From positions 1 through 33,371 of the forward strand of contig DYDH01000025.1 of NCBI GenBank assembly GCA_020717985.1: a stretch of 33,371 bases of DNA. The letters are read 5' to 3'. Both the position numbers and the translations under genes were made by a program. This stretch comes from Herpetosiphon sp. (GTDB lineage: Bacteria; Chloroflexota; Anaerolineae; Anaerolineales; Villigracilaceae). Positions 24,567-31,611 of the stretch are shown here, piece by piece; position 1 is the first letter of the stretch, and every line of letters starts with the position of its first letter. Under the pieces are notes generated by a model that made no database searches, was not told the origin of the DNA, and saw nothing but the letters and a program-made list of their open reading frames with translations.

Positions 24567-25325
24567 ATGACCGACTTTCGCTCTTTCCGCGCTGCTGCTG
24601 TTGTTGTCCGCCATAGTGACTGGGGTGAGGCTGACCGCTTGCTGACATTGTATACGCGCGAGCAGGGGATGGTGCGTGCGTTGGCAAAGGGCGCGCGGAA
24701 GATCACATCTCGTAAGGCGGGACATTTACAACCCTTTACATATATCACTGTGCAGCTTGCCAGGGGACGCGACCTGTTGATCGTGACACAGGCTGAAACC
24801 ATCAACGCGTTTCTGCCATTGCATGACGATCTGACGAAGACGGGTTACGCGGCGTATGTGGTTGAGTTGTTGTATCGGTTTTCCTATGAAGAGGAAGGCG
24901 GGAACCCCACACTCTTCAGGTTGTTGGTGGAAACTCTGGATCGTATCGAAAAGGAAGAGAACGCCTGGCTTGCGATCCGTTATTATGAAATGCGGCTGTT
25001 GGACTCGGTTGGCTTTCGTCCGCAGTTGTTTGAATGCGCCAACTGTGGACGTGAGATATTGGCTGAAGACCAGTATTTTTCATTTACTGCGGGAGGCGCG
25101 ATCTGTCCGCGCTGTGGGCAGGGATTGCCCAACCTGATGAAAATATCGGTGGAGACGTTGAAGTATTTGCGGCATTTTCAAAGGTCCAGCTACAAGGATG
25201 CTTCTCGCGCACATCCCAGCCCTGAGTCCCAGAAGGAAGCGGAAGTCCTGATGCAGGGATATTTCACTTATTTACTGGAGCGTGAGTTGAATACGCCGGG
25301 ATTTATCAAAAGGGTCAGGTCATGA
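24567..25325 (+). CDS. recO: DNA repair protein RecO
   Basis: Recombination mediator that, with RecR, loads RecA onto SSB-coated single-stranded DNA. The 252 residues have the N-terminal OB fold (FRAAAVVVRHSDWGEADRLLTLYTREQGMVRALAKGAR in outline). A helical C-terminal domain contains a four-Cys zinc motif, CANCG and CPRCG (about 156-180). Length is normal. ATG 24567 matches the family N-terminus, although a pyrimidine-rich repeat, not a Shine-Dalgarno sequence, precedes it. It overlaps the next gene by four bases. Confidence 0.95.
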   Translation: MTDFRSFRAAAVVVRHSDWGEADRLLTLYTREQGMVRALAKGARKITSRKAGHLQPFTYITVQLARGRDLLIVTQAETINAFLPLHDDLTKTGYAAYVVELLYRFSYEEEGGNPTLFRLLVETLDRIEKEENAWLAIRYYEMRLLDSVGFRPQLFECANCGREILAEDQYFSFTAGGAICPRCGQGLPNLMKISVETLKYLRHFQRSSYKDASRAHPSPESQKEAEVLMQGYFTYLLERELNTPGFIKRVRS

Positions 25326-25687
25326 AAGAGGTCGTTTTTGTAAGCGAGAAACTTCCACGCAAGTTGCATACGCTCACTGCTTCGTTGAATATGGACACGG
25401 ACCTTGTGTTCGATGATGGCGAAGTGTATCCCGCAGTGGGAGGCAAAGTTGGTCGTGAGGTTGATGATTACCTCATGGTACGCGCAAAATATAAAAGCCG
25501 TGTGTTGGATTTATTGGGTAAAACTTTAAATGGCATCAGCGACACATGCGGTGAAGAGGCGGATCAGCGTTTGTTCTGCGCACTGGAGCGCATGGCGCGC
25601 AGCGGACATTGGAAGTCGTTGGATGAAATTGAAACCTGGTTGCTGGATCGCGATATTCCATTTACCAAGCAGAAATGGATTAAATAA
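25322..25687 (+). CDS. Small conserved-looking protein of unknown function
   Basis: 121 residues, translationally coupled to recO (ATGA overlap), which supports it as a real gene. It is soluble, with no signal peptide or membrane segment. The N-terminal half is beta-like (VVFVSEKLP, DLVFDDGEVYPAVGGKVGREVDDYLMVRA) and the C-terminal half helical (DQRLFCALERMARSGHWKSLDEIETWLLDRDIPFTKQKWI). The last part resembles a small winged-helix or helical module, but I do not recognise the family. No catalytic motif is evident. The position suggests a link to repair or to the cdd-recO unit; this is context only. Confidence 0.7.
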   Translation: MKEVVFVSEKLPRKLHTLTASLNMDTDLVFDDGEVYPAVGGKVGREVDDYLMVRAKYKSRVLDLLGKTLNGISDTCGEEADQRLFCALERMARSGHWKSLDEIETWLLDRDIPFTKQKWIK

Positions 25688-26032
25688 CCATACCTTGCTC
25701 GGTCGTACGCAAAGTGTGCGGTTTTATCCAGCCCATTTAGCCGCAGAGTATTCAAGAAAAGGATTTCACCCCGAAGGAATAAAAATGTAGGTCACGTTTG
25801 TAACGTGACTGCCCACAATATGGAGTAGGTCATGCTGCAAGCATGACCTACTCAGTTCACAGAGAAAATATGAGCTTTTCCTTACCACGCTGATATAAAA
25901 TTAGCCGTTATCCATCTGCTTATCCGTTTTACGCGCAGCAATTCGTTCCCGAAATCCGCTTACGCCGAACTTTGTTTATGAATACTCTGGGGCTGAGTAA
26001 AAGCGCAATTTGTGCCATGTTCAATATATCTG
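25688..26032. other. Convergent intergenic region with two palindromes
   Basis: Between the recO unit and the convergent acyltransferase gene no gene is seen. Two hairpins stand out: GTCACGTT-TGT-AACGTGAC (25791-25809) and a perfect 14-bp stem starting GAGTAGGTCATGCT (25823-25836 with 25840-25853, 3-base loop). Both carry GTAGGTCA(C/T)G, so they may be related repeat units. Neither has a T-run, but the second could separate the two converging transcripts. Confidence 0.6.
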
Positions 26033-27148
26033 TCAGGAGGAGACTCGAAAGAGCTTCTCCTTTAAATTTATGATCGGCTTTTCAAGCAGATAAAAACTTA
26101 ATGTCGCGATCAAAAGGGTGGCGCTAAAGGTAACAATGAACATCTGCGGCGAGCGCAGGGAATAATCCAATCCATATTTTCGGAAAAGCGCAACTGTAAT
26201 GGCGATGATCCCATAATGATAAACATACAATCCATAGGATATTTTCCCAAGATAGCGCAGGGGCGCGCTTTCCAGAATGCCCGTCAGAAAATTCGTGCGC
26301 GCCACGCAGTAGATCAGCACGGCGAATAGATAGTTCAGCAGGGTGTATCCCCATACTTCCTTATAGAAGCCGGTCATTGGCAGGTCGTAGCCAAGCGCAA
26401 GGGTCATGGTGCCTTTTGAGAGATAGTCGGTCAGCAGTCCAAGTGCAGGGACTATGATTACTAGCGCAAGCAATTGCAGACGCGGACGCGGCAATTCAAA
26501 GCGTGAGATGTACGCGCCGAAGGCGAATGCGTCCAAGTGTGAAAAAGGCAAAACGTTCACAGCTTGCTGGGGGTCGCTTAGTAAAAATGGAAATGCCTGT
26601 GTGCGATAAACAAGAGTGATAATCAGACGGAATACGAAACCAAGGCCGATGGCGGTGAAACAAAGTTGCTTGAATTTCCCGCGCGGAGTCAGAAAAATGA
26701 GCAGAGGCCACAGTAGATAAAATTGTTCCTCAACTGACAGCGACCAAAGATGCGTGAAGAAACGGCTTCTCTCAAAGAATGCGCTGGCATGAAAAAAATC
26801 GAACATGTAAAATGTGGACACCCAGATCTGGTTGAGGAAATTTTTGCCAAGTTCTGTTCTCAACCCTTTCAGGTCAAGCGCGGGCAAAAGAAAAATGAGC
26901 GCGGTCAGCAAAGCCAGGTAAAAATAATACAGCGGAAAGATTCGCAAAAAACGCCGCCCGTAAAATTTCGTAAAGAATTCACGGCGCGGCAGTTTCTCCT
27001 TCATCCTTAATAAAATATCTGTGATCAAAAAGCCAGAAAGCACAAAGAATAATTGCACACCGAGCCAGCCAAAGGGCAGGTTGCGCGTGTGGAAAAAGAA
27101 TACGATCAAAAAGGCAACTGCCCGCAAGCCATCGAGTCCAGCGATCAT
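26033..27148 (-). CDS. Membrane acyltransferase (acyltransferase 3 family)
   Basis: Multi-pass membrane enzyme that transfers acyl groups (often acetyl) to cell-surface sugars or lipids; OafA/YrhL-like. The 371 residues start IAGLDGLRAVAFLIVFFFHTRNLPFGWLGVQLFFVLSGFLIT in outline, the family hallmark with the catalytic His in the first helix. RRFLRIFPLYYF and LWSLSVEEQFYLLWPL follow, then about ten membrane helices. The substrate is unknown. It overlaps the upstream flavoprotein gene by four bases (ATGA), so the two are co-transcribed and perhaps act on the same lipid or glycolipid. Confidence 0.93.
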   Translation of the reverse strand: MIAGLDGLRAVAFLIVFFFHTRNLPFGWLGVQLFFVLSGFLITDILLRMKEKLPRREFFTKFYGRRFLRIFPLYYFYLALLTALIFLLPALDLKGLRTELGKNFLNQIWVSTFYMFDFFHASAFFERSRFFTHLWSLSVEEQFYLLWPLLIFLTPRGKFKQLCFTAIGLGFVFRLIITLVYRTQAFPFLLSDPQQAVNVLPFSHLDAFAFGAYISRFELPRPRLQLLALVIIVPALGLLTDYLSKGTMTLALGYDLPMTGFYKEVWGYTLLNYLFAVLIYCVARTNFLTGILESAPLRYLGKISYGLYVYHYGIIAITVALFRKYGLDYSLRSPQMFIVTFSATLLIATLSFYLLEKPIINLKEKLFRVSS

Positions 27149-28290
27149 TTAATTCTTTTGCTCCAATTCAAAATAAAAATCCATGCGACGACCAGCACAA
27201 CAGGTTTCAGTATCCGCCATAACAGGATTTGGAACCATTTCCACTTGATGGGATAGATGATGTAGGTGATGACCCAGCGCATAAAAAGTGTTTGACCGAG
27301 ACCGCTTCGCGCGAGCCTCTGCCTGTATCTGCGGAATGAAAATTCGCCACGCTGAAAGGACTCTGCGATCTCCCGCGCGGCAATGGCTCCATATCCCAAC
27401 GCCATACTGATGCCTTCGCCGAAGAGCGGGTCTGCGCCCGCGGCATCGCCCACCAATAACACGCGCGGCGCTGAAACTTGATTCTGCGGTTCGTACCAGC
27501 GGATCGGATGACCTTTAATTTCATAGTCGTTCAGATTCAATCCGTGATGTGCCATTTCTTCTGCAAGCGGCTCTTTCAATGCGGGACGTTTGTGGCCGGC
27601 AAGGACATTGCTGTCGTAGATGCCCCAACAGCGCATGGGCTGGCCGTGGACTTGCGTGGGAAAATCCCAGACATAGCCCGCAATGTTATTGGGCACGGGG
27701 AAGAAGTCAAAATAGGCATCATTGCTTTTGTGGGAAGCCTGACCTGCAGGCGTAATAATTTCCAGCACACGCGCGGTTTGCAGCGGCTCATTGGGCAGGA
27801 TACATTTGCGCGTTATGCCATTCGACCCATCCGCGCCGACGATGATTTGCGCGCGGAAATTCCCGCAATCGGTTTCAACTGTGACACCCTCAAGGTCGGG
27901 ACGCACATTTTTTATCGTGACCCCTTCTCTGATCTCTATTCCCCTGCTCTCTGCCTTCTTTGCCAGCCATGCGTCGAATTCATCGCGGCGGATGACGCGC
28001 AAGGCGTGTTTCTTCGCCACGCGGACGCTTAATCCCTTGCCAGCGAAATCGAAATGAGCCGTGTCTACATCTACATGCTGCACTTCGCGCACGTCCAAAC
28101 CGAGCCGTTCAAGGATGATTTCCGCATCCACGACCAGCCCGCCCGCGCAAAGCTTGAAGCGTGGATAATGCTCCTTTTCCAGGATCAGGATGCGGGACGT
28201 GAGATGCGGGTTGATCTTCACGAGATGAAGCGCGGTGGAGAGTCCGCCTGGTCCACCGCCGAGGATGAGAATATCGTGTTTATTATCCAT
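27145..28290 (-). CDS. FAD-dependent oxidoreductase, geranylgeranyl reductase family
   Basis: 381 residues. N-terminal FAD fold DILILGGGPGGLSTAL (GGGPGG at 11-16), NAD(P)-type GADGSNG in the middle and FAD motif GDAAGADPLFGEGISMALGYG towards the C-terminus (in parts). This is the geranylgeranyl-reductase/halogenase-like group, which reduces isoprenoid double bonds in lipids, quinone tails or chlorophyll. PRFKLCAGGL near residue 43 is typical of that family. The C-terminal 50 residues are hydrophobic (ITYIIYPIKW, PVVLVVAWIFILNW) and suggest membrane attachment. The real substrate is not known. No ribosome site is seen before ATG 28290; a TATAAT lies 18 bases upstream. Confidence 0.85.
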   Translation of the reverse strand: MDNKHDILILGGGPGGLSTALHLVKINPHLTSRILILEKEHYPRFKLCAGGLVVDAEIILERLGLDVREVQHVDVDTAHFDFAGKGLSVRVAKKHALRVIRRDEFDAWLAKKAESRGIEIREGVTIKNVRPDLEGVTVETDCGNFRAQIIVGADGSNGITRKCILPNEPLQTARVLEIITPAGQASHKSNDAYFDFFPVPNNIAGYVWDFPTQVHGQPMRCWGIYDSNVLAGHKRPALKEPLAEEMAHHGLNLNDYEIKGHPIRWYEPQNQVSAPRVLLVGDAAGADPLFGEGISMALGYGAIAAREIAESFQRGEFSFRRYRQRLARSGLGQTLFMRWVITYIIYPIKWKWFQILLWRILKPVVLVVAWIFILNWSKRIK

Positions 28291-28307
28291 AGGTTGAAGG
28301 TCTCTGA

Positions 28308-28336
28308 ATTATAGCCCGATAACACAACAGATATAA
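28308..28336 (-). promoter_or_regulatory. Possible promoter of the flavoprotein-acyltransferase pair
   Basis: TATAAT on the minus strand at 28313-28308, with a weak -35 (TTATAT, 28336-28331) at a 17-nt spacing. It would give a leader of only about 12 nt. The -35 overlaps the edge of the upstream terminator. Confidence 0.4.
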
Positions 28337-28367
28337 AAAAGCCGCAGGATTAGCCCGCGGCTTTTTT
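28335..28367 (-). terminator. Terminator after the PHP gene
   Basis: AAAAAAGCCGC (28335-28345) and GCGGCTTTTTT (28357-28367) form an 11-bp stem with an 11-base loop. T-runs lie on either strand, so it can work in both directions; in context it ends the PHP transcript. Confidence 0.82.
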
Positions 28368-28385
28368 CTTGAAGGATTGTGAACG

Positions 28386-29120
28386 TCAATCGATGAGATT
28401 GGAAGATAAAGGCTGTGCCATTTCTTTTGCGATAAAAAACCTTTTCATTTTTCTGCTGAGGTAAAGCCCGAACCAGCGGAAGAAGATTCGAACGGGCATT
28501 TCATGGTTGACCTGTTCGGGCTGGGTGGTGCGGCGTTGAATGGCGTGACGCAAATCCCGCACGGTGTTGCCTTCGAAGTGGGTGACAGCCGCTCCGATCA
28601 TGGACGCAATGTGCGCGTCACTCGATGCGATGTGCGCCAGCGGAAGTGTTTCAGCGGCTTTCTGTGAACGCTGATTAAAAGGGCTGTGCGTGGGATTCAT
28701 GTTGCAGACTTCGATGCCGTTCAAGGCTTCCCTTGCCTGTGGATGTTCGAGCGCTGTGAGTATGCTGTGCAGGGAGATGCTGTTGAGGGTCGGGTGGTCA
28801 GGGTGCGCGGCAATAGCCATGCCGCCCATTTCGCGGACAGCGATCAACGTGTCAATTAATGACATGCCTGCGGGAATATTTCTCTCGATAAAAAGTACAA
28901 CGAGATGACCTTCCTTTGTGCTGACCTCGGCTCCCGTGATGACTTGAATCCCGTATTCAGCGGATATGGCGCGCGCTTCGAGTGAACCGCGTACTTCGTC
29001 GTGGTCGGTGATGGCGATCACGTCCAGACTCGCGCGGACTGCGCCTCCAAGCGCCTCGCGCACGCTGGCAGTGCCGTCAATGCTGTAAGTGGTGTGGATG
29101 TGTAAATCTGCTTTGCTCAT
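28386..29120 (-). CDS. PHP-domain metal-dependent phosphoesterase
   Basis: 244 residues from ATG 29120. Metal-binding motifs of the PHP fold appear in order: DLHIHTTYSIDG (H7, H9), ITDHDEV, GAEVS, AAHPDHP and SSDAH. This matches the TrpH/RNase AM-like group that removes phosphates from nucleotides or RNA 5' ends. The frame is open to 29201, but the family start is MSKADLHIH; ATG 29123 directly before it is equally possible. There is no strong ribosome site. A TATACT box lies about 10 bases upstream, so the mRNA may be nearly leaderless. The C-terminal 30 residues are basic and beyond the PHP core. Substrate unknown. Confidence 0.85.
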   Translation of the reverse strand: MSKADLHIHTTYSIDGTASVREALGGAVRASLDVIAITDHDEVRGSLEARAISAEYGIQVITGAEVSTKEGHLVVLFIERNIPAGMSLIDTLIAVREMGGMAIAAHPDHPTLNSISLHSILTALEHPQAREALNGIEVCNMNPTHSPFNQRSQKAAETLPLAHIASSDAHIASMIGAAVTHFEGNTVRDLRHAIQRRTTQPEQVNHEMPVRIFFRWFGLYLSRKMKRFFIAKEMAQPLSSNLID

Positions 29121-29329
29121 CATGATTTTCAGTATACCTGTTGTGTTTGAGAATCGGTTAAGAGAAGGTAAACGTTGGGTGGCGTGGTAACGGTCTCGCA
29201 AGCGGATAAACGAACAAAAGCGGATGGACTCCGTTTAAGTCCGTTTGTTCGTTTCGCGAAGCGATCCGTTGCAGACACCCGCCTGACCAAAGACGATGTG
29301 AATGCGAAGTCGGTTAATTGAAATCAAAA
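29121..29329. other. Intergenic palindrome beside MITE copy 2
   Basis: AAACGAACAAA (29208-29218) and TTTGTTCGTTT (29244-29254) form an 11-bp inverted repeat whose arms continue imperfectly inward (GGACT/AGTCC). No gene or promoter is recognised in the rest of the stretch up to the 9-bp duplication at 29321-29329. Confidence 0.55.
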
Positions 29330-29438
29330 GGGTGCATTTCAAATGAGTTGAAGGAAGGAACGTCCCGAAGGTTTTCATGAGAAATTTGGTTATTTTAGCC
29401 AACCTTCGGGACGGTTTCAACTGAAATGAAACACACCC
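29330..29438 (-). mobile_element. MITE-like element, copy 2 (109 bp) with 9-bp target duplication
   Basis: Reverse-orientation copy of the element at 18979-19114. Ends GGGTGCATTTC and GAAACACACCC; inner perfect 13-bp stem CGTCCCGAAGGTT/AACCTTCGGGACG. It is flanked by the direct repeat AAATCAAAA at 29321-29329 and 29439-29447. It lacks the 26-base segment of copy 1 and so keeps the inner hairpin intact. The right-hand duplication runs into the A-tract of the next terminator. No coding capacity. Confidence 0.85.
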
Positions 29439-29443
29439 AAATC

Positions 29444-29474
29444 AAAAAAGCCAGCCCATAACGGACTGGCTTTT
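29444..29474 (-). terminator. Terminator after the DUF5131 gene
   Basis: On the minus strand AAAAGCCAG (29474-29466) pairs with CTGGCTTTT (29454-29446), giving a 9-bp stem and T-run immediately after the stop codon. Confidence 0.82.
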
Positions 29475-29477
29475 CAT

Positions 29478-30206
29478 TTATGCCCTCACTAAATTCATTC
29501 CCACAGGCATTTCATCCCATGTTCTGCCATCAAGGATTCTGCCTGCCTTCTTCTTTTGTACTCCGCCCCATTGCTTGAAGAAAAATGGGACTTTGGCTCT
29601 CAGGCATTGATCTCGAATATCTGTCACCCACGCAGGGTCAAGTGGACGTGCCCCTGGCCCAGATTCGCCGCCGACAATTGCCCAGTTGATCCCTTTGAGT
29701 TTCAACTTGTGCAGTGGACCAAGCAAAGGCTCAAGCGACAGGAATTTTGTTTTTGCGTCTGTCCTTCGCAGATGGTCAATGCGGAAGGTGTAATCCTGAT
29801 TCTCCACGCTGACTCCCATCCACACATTCTCCGGCCAGTCAATTTTGGGGCTGAGTTCTTCCAGCCGTTCGGCACGTTTGGTCAGCACCTGGAAGGTATG
29901 CCAGTGTGCGCGGCGCATGACATCGAAGATTTCAAGCACAAACTGGACAGGCACATCCTTGTGGAACAGGTCGCTCATGGAGTTGACAAAGATGACCTGC
30001 GGCTTTTTCCATTCGAGCGGCTTTTCCATTGCGTTTTCGTGCAGGGCAAGTTTGAACCCGTTGACATAATTGGGCTGTCCCATGGCCTGCAAACGTTTTG
30101 ACATGCGCTCGGCATAGCAATGCTTACAGCCAGGGCTGATCTTTGTGCAGCCAGTTAAAGGATTCCAAGTGGATTCTGTCCACTCGATTCCTGATTGTTC
30201 AGCCAT
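29478..30206 (-). CDS. Phage Gp37/Gp68-like protein (DUF5131)
   Basis: 242 residues beginning [20 protein letters not shown]. Near the N-terminus is the Cys motif [14 protein letters not shown] (C20, C27, C30), which resembles a radical-SAM-type cluster site. Further family stretches are [34 protein letters not shown] and [11 protein letters not shown]. Members occur in phages and mobile regions, often near a three-Cys-motif partner (tcmP) gene; none is in this window. The biochemical role is not established. GAGGAA seven bases upstream fixes the start. It is transcribed away from the TIR-APAZ/Argonaute pair and ends at its own terminator, so it is probably a neighbour rather than part of that operon. 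Confidence 0.88.
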   Translation of the reverse strand: MAEQSGIEWTESTWNPLTGCTKISPGCKHCYAERMSKRLQAMGQPNYVNGFKLALHENAMEKPLEWKKPQVIFVNSMSDLFHKDVPVQFVLEIFDVMRRAHWHTFQVLTKRAERLEELSPKIDWPENVWMGVSVENQDYTFRIDHLRRTDAKTKFLSLEPLLGPLHKLKLKGINWAIVGGESGPGARPLDPAWVTDIRDQCLRAKVPFFFKQWGGVQKKKAGRILDGRTWDEMPVGMNLVRA

Positions 30207-30303
30207 TTAGTTTCCTCATTGCAATATTTTCCAGTATACTTAGATTAAGTTATTTCCAAAAGCCAAATTTTTCTCATATTTGTGATGCGGTGGGGCCAAC
30301 AAC
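30207..30303. promoter_or_regulatory. Divergent promoter region of DUF5131 and SPARTA
   Basis: 97 bases between two divergent genes. The palindrome AGTATACT (30233-30240) supplies a TATACT box on both strands. On the minus strand TTTGGA lies 16 bases upstream of it, a fair match for the DUF5131 promoter. On the plus strand no clear -35 is seen. GTGGGG eight bases before ATG 30304 may be the ribosome site for the TIR-APAZ gene. Confidence 0.45.
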
Positions 30304-31611
30304 ATGGAACCTAACAGCAAAATAAAACAAACAATTTTTATTAGCCACTCAACTCCAGAAGATAATCTGTTTTCTTTATGGTTAGCCTCTCGATTAAGTG
30401 TGCTAGGTTATTTTGTTTGGGTTGATTTGAAAAACTTGGGTGGCGGTGAAGATTCGTGGGGCAAAATTGAGAAGATAATCAAAGAAGAAGCTATAAAGTT
30501 TATTTTTGTTGCATCAAATCTGTCCATTAAAAAGCAGGGGACACTTAAAGAACTCGCAGTAGCGGACAGACAAAGAATTGACAACTTTATTGTTCCAGTC
30601 AGAATTGATAATGTGTTACCGAGTGAATTTCCAGCAGAAATTGTTAGAAAAAACTGCCTGAATTTTTCGAGTAGTTGGAAAGATGGATTTGCAGAACTTG
30701 TGGATACGTTTGAAAAAGAAAATGTGCCAAAGGGTTCGACTGTAGACCAAGATGTCATCTCTTCACTGGAAGCAAGTCTAAACTTCAATAGCAATCGACT
30801 AATCAAGAACAAGCATGAGACATACCATAGTAACTGGTTTGAATTTAAGTTGCCGAATGATATTTACGTTTACAAGGTTAAAAGTTCTGATGGTCAAAAT
30901 CTTGGTAATATCCCTTATCCAATAAAGTTTGAAAACGATTCCGTTGTGACTTTGGCTTGCCCTGAATGTCTTCGGGATGTTTTGGGCTACAGTGAATTTG
31001 AAGCTGTTGAAATAAACAAATTCATGGAAAACAGAGAATACCAATTTTTAGAAATCAATTTGCTCGTAAAAGAAACCAGCAACAAAGTTATAGAGCTAAT
31101 AAATCAACAATTCGCAAATTTCTTGACGTCTAAAGGTCTCGCTAAATATCAGTTGGCTAATGGCGAATGTTTTTATATTCCTTGGAAATCGTCGGACGAG
31201 TTGTTGTATCCAAAAGTGAGTCTCAAGAAATATGGAAGAAGGCAAATACAACTGGTAGGAAAGAATCTAGATTTGAATTGGCATTTTGCTATTGAGGGAA
31301 ATGCATTCTTTCACCCAACTAGTGCATTCGGCATTAATTATCACGTTGCTTTTACAAACGATGGATATTTAGCAGAAAAAACAAAACAACATTCGCGAAG
31401 AAGAAGTGTAGGAAGCACTTGGTATAACAAAAAATGGCGTGATTTACTTTTAGGGTTTATGTTGTGGTTGTCCGATGAAGGCTCTGAAATCATAAAAATA
31501 CCCGTATGTAAACATTCCTTTATTGAGTTAAACAACGCACCAGTTATGTTCAAGAGCCATGTAGGCTACATTGAGCCTGAAAAGAAAAATAGCCAGGACG
31601 AAAATGAATAA
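30304..31611 (+). CDS. TIR-APAZ protein of a short-Argonaute (SPARTA) system
   Basis: 435 residues. The N-terminal TIR domain (about 8-145) has the opening strand TIFISHSTPED, then VWVDLKNLGGGEDSW and FIFVASNLSIKKQGTLKELA; E83 in that last stretch is at the expected position of the NADase Glu. The remainder (about 160-420) has no enzymatic motif and corresponds to the APAZ domain, which stands in for the N/PAZ part of Argonaute and binds the guide/target duplex. In described SPARTA systems this subunit forms a heterodimer with short pAgo. RNA-guided detection of invader DNA makes complexes oligomerise, and the TIR domains then destroy NAD+, killing or stalling the cell. Sizes, order and overlap with the next gene fit. 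It is visibly richer in A and T than the genes before 30 kb, suggesting transfer. Confidence 0.9.
   Translation: MEPNSKIKQTIFISHSTPEDNLFSLWLASRLSVLGYFVWVDLKNLGGGEDSWGKIEKIIKEEAIKFIFVASNLSIKKQGTLKELAVADRQRIDNFIVPVRIDNVLPSEFPAEIVRKNCLNFSSSWKDGFAELVDTFEKENVPKGSTVDQDVISSLEASLNFNSNRLIKNKHETYHSNWFEFKLPNDIYVYKVKSSDGQNLGNIPYPIKFENDSVVTLACPECLRDVLGYSEFEAVEINKFMENREYQFLEINLLVKETSNKVIELINQQFANFLTSKGLAKYQLANGECFYIPWKSSDELLYPKVSLKKYGRRQIQLVGKNLDLNWHFAIEGNAFFHPTSAFGINYHVAFTNDGYLAEKTKQHSRRRSVGSTWYNKKWRDLLLGFMLWLSDEGSEIIKIPVCKHSFIELNNAPVMFKSHVGYIEPEKKNSQDENE

Noticed and set aside
29235..29420. 61-codon minus-strand open frame across MITE copy 2
   Set aside because: It lies mostly within the non-coding repeat element and has no ribosome site.
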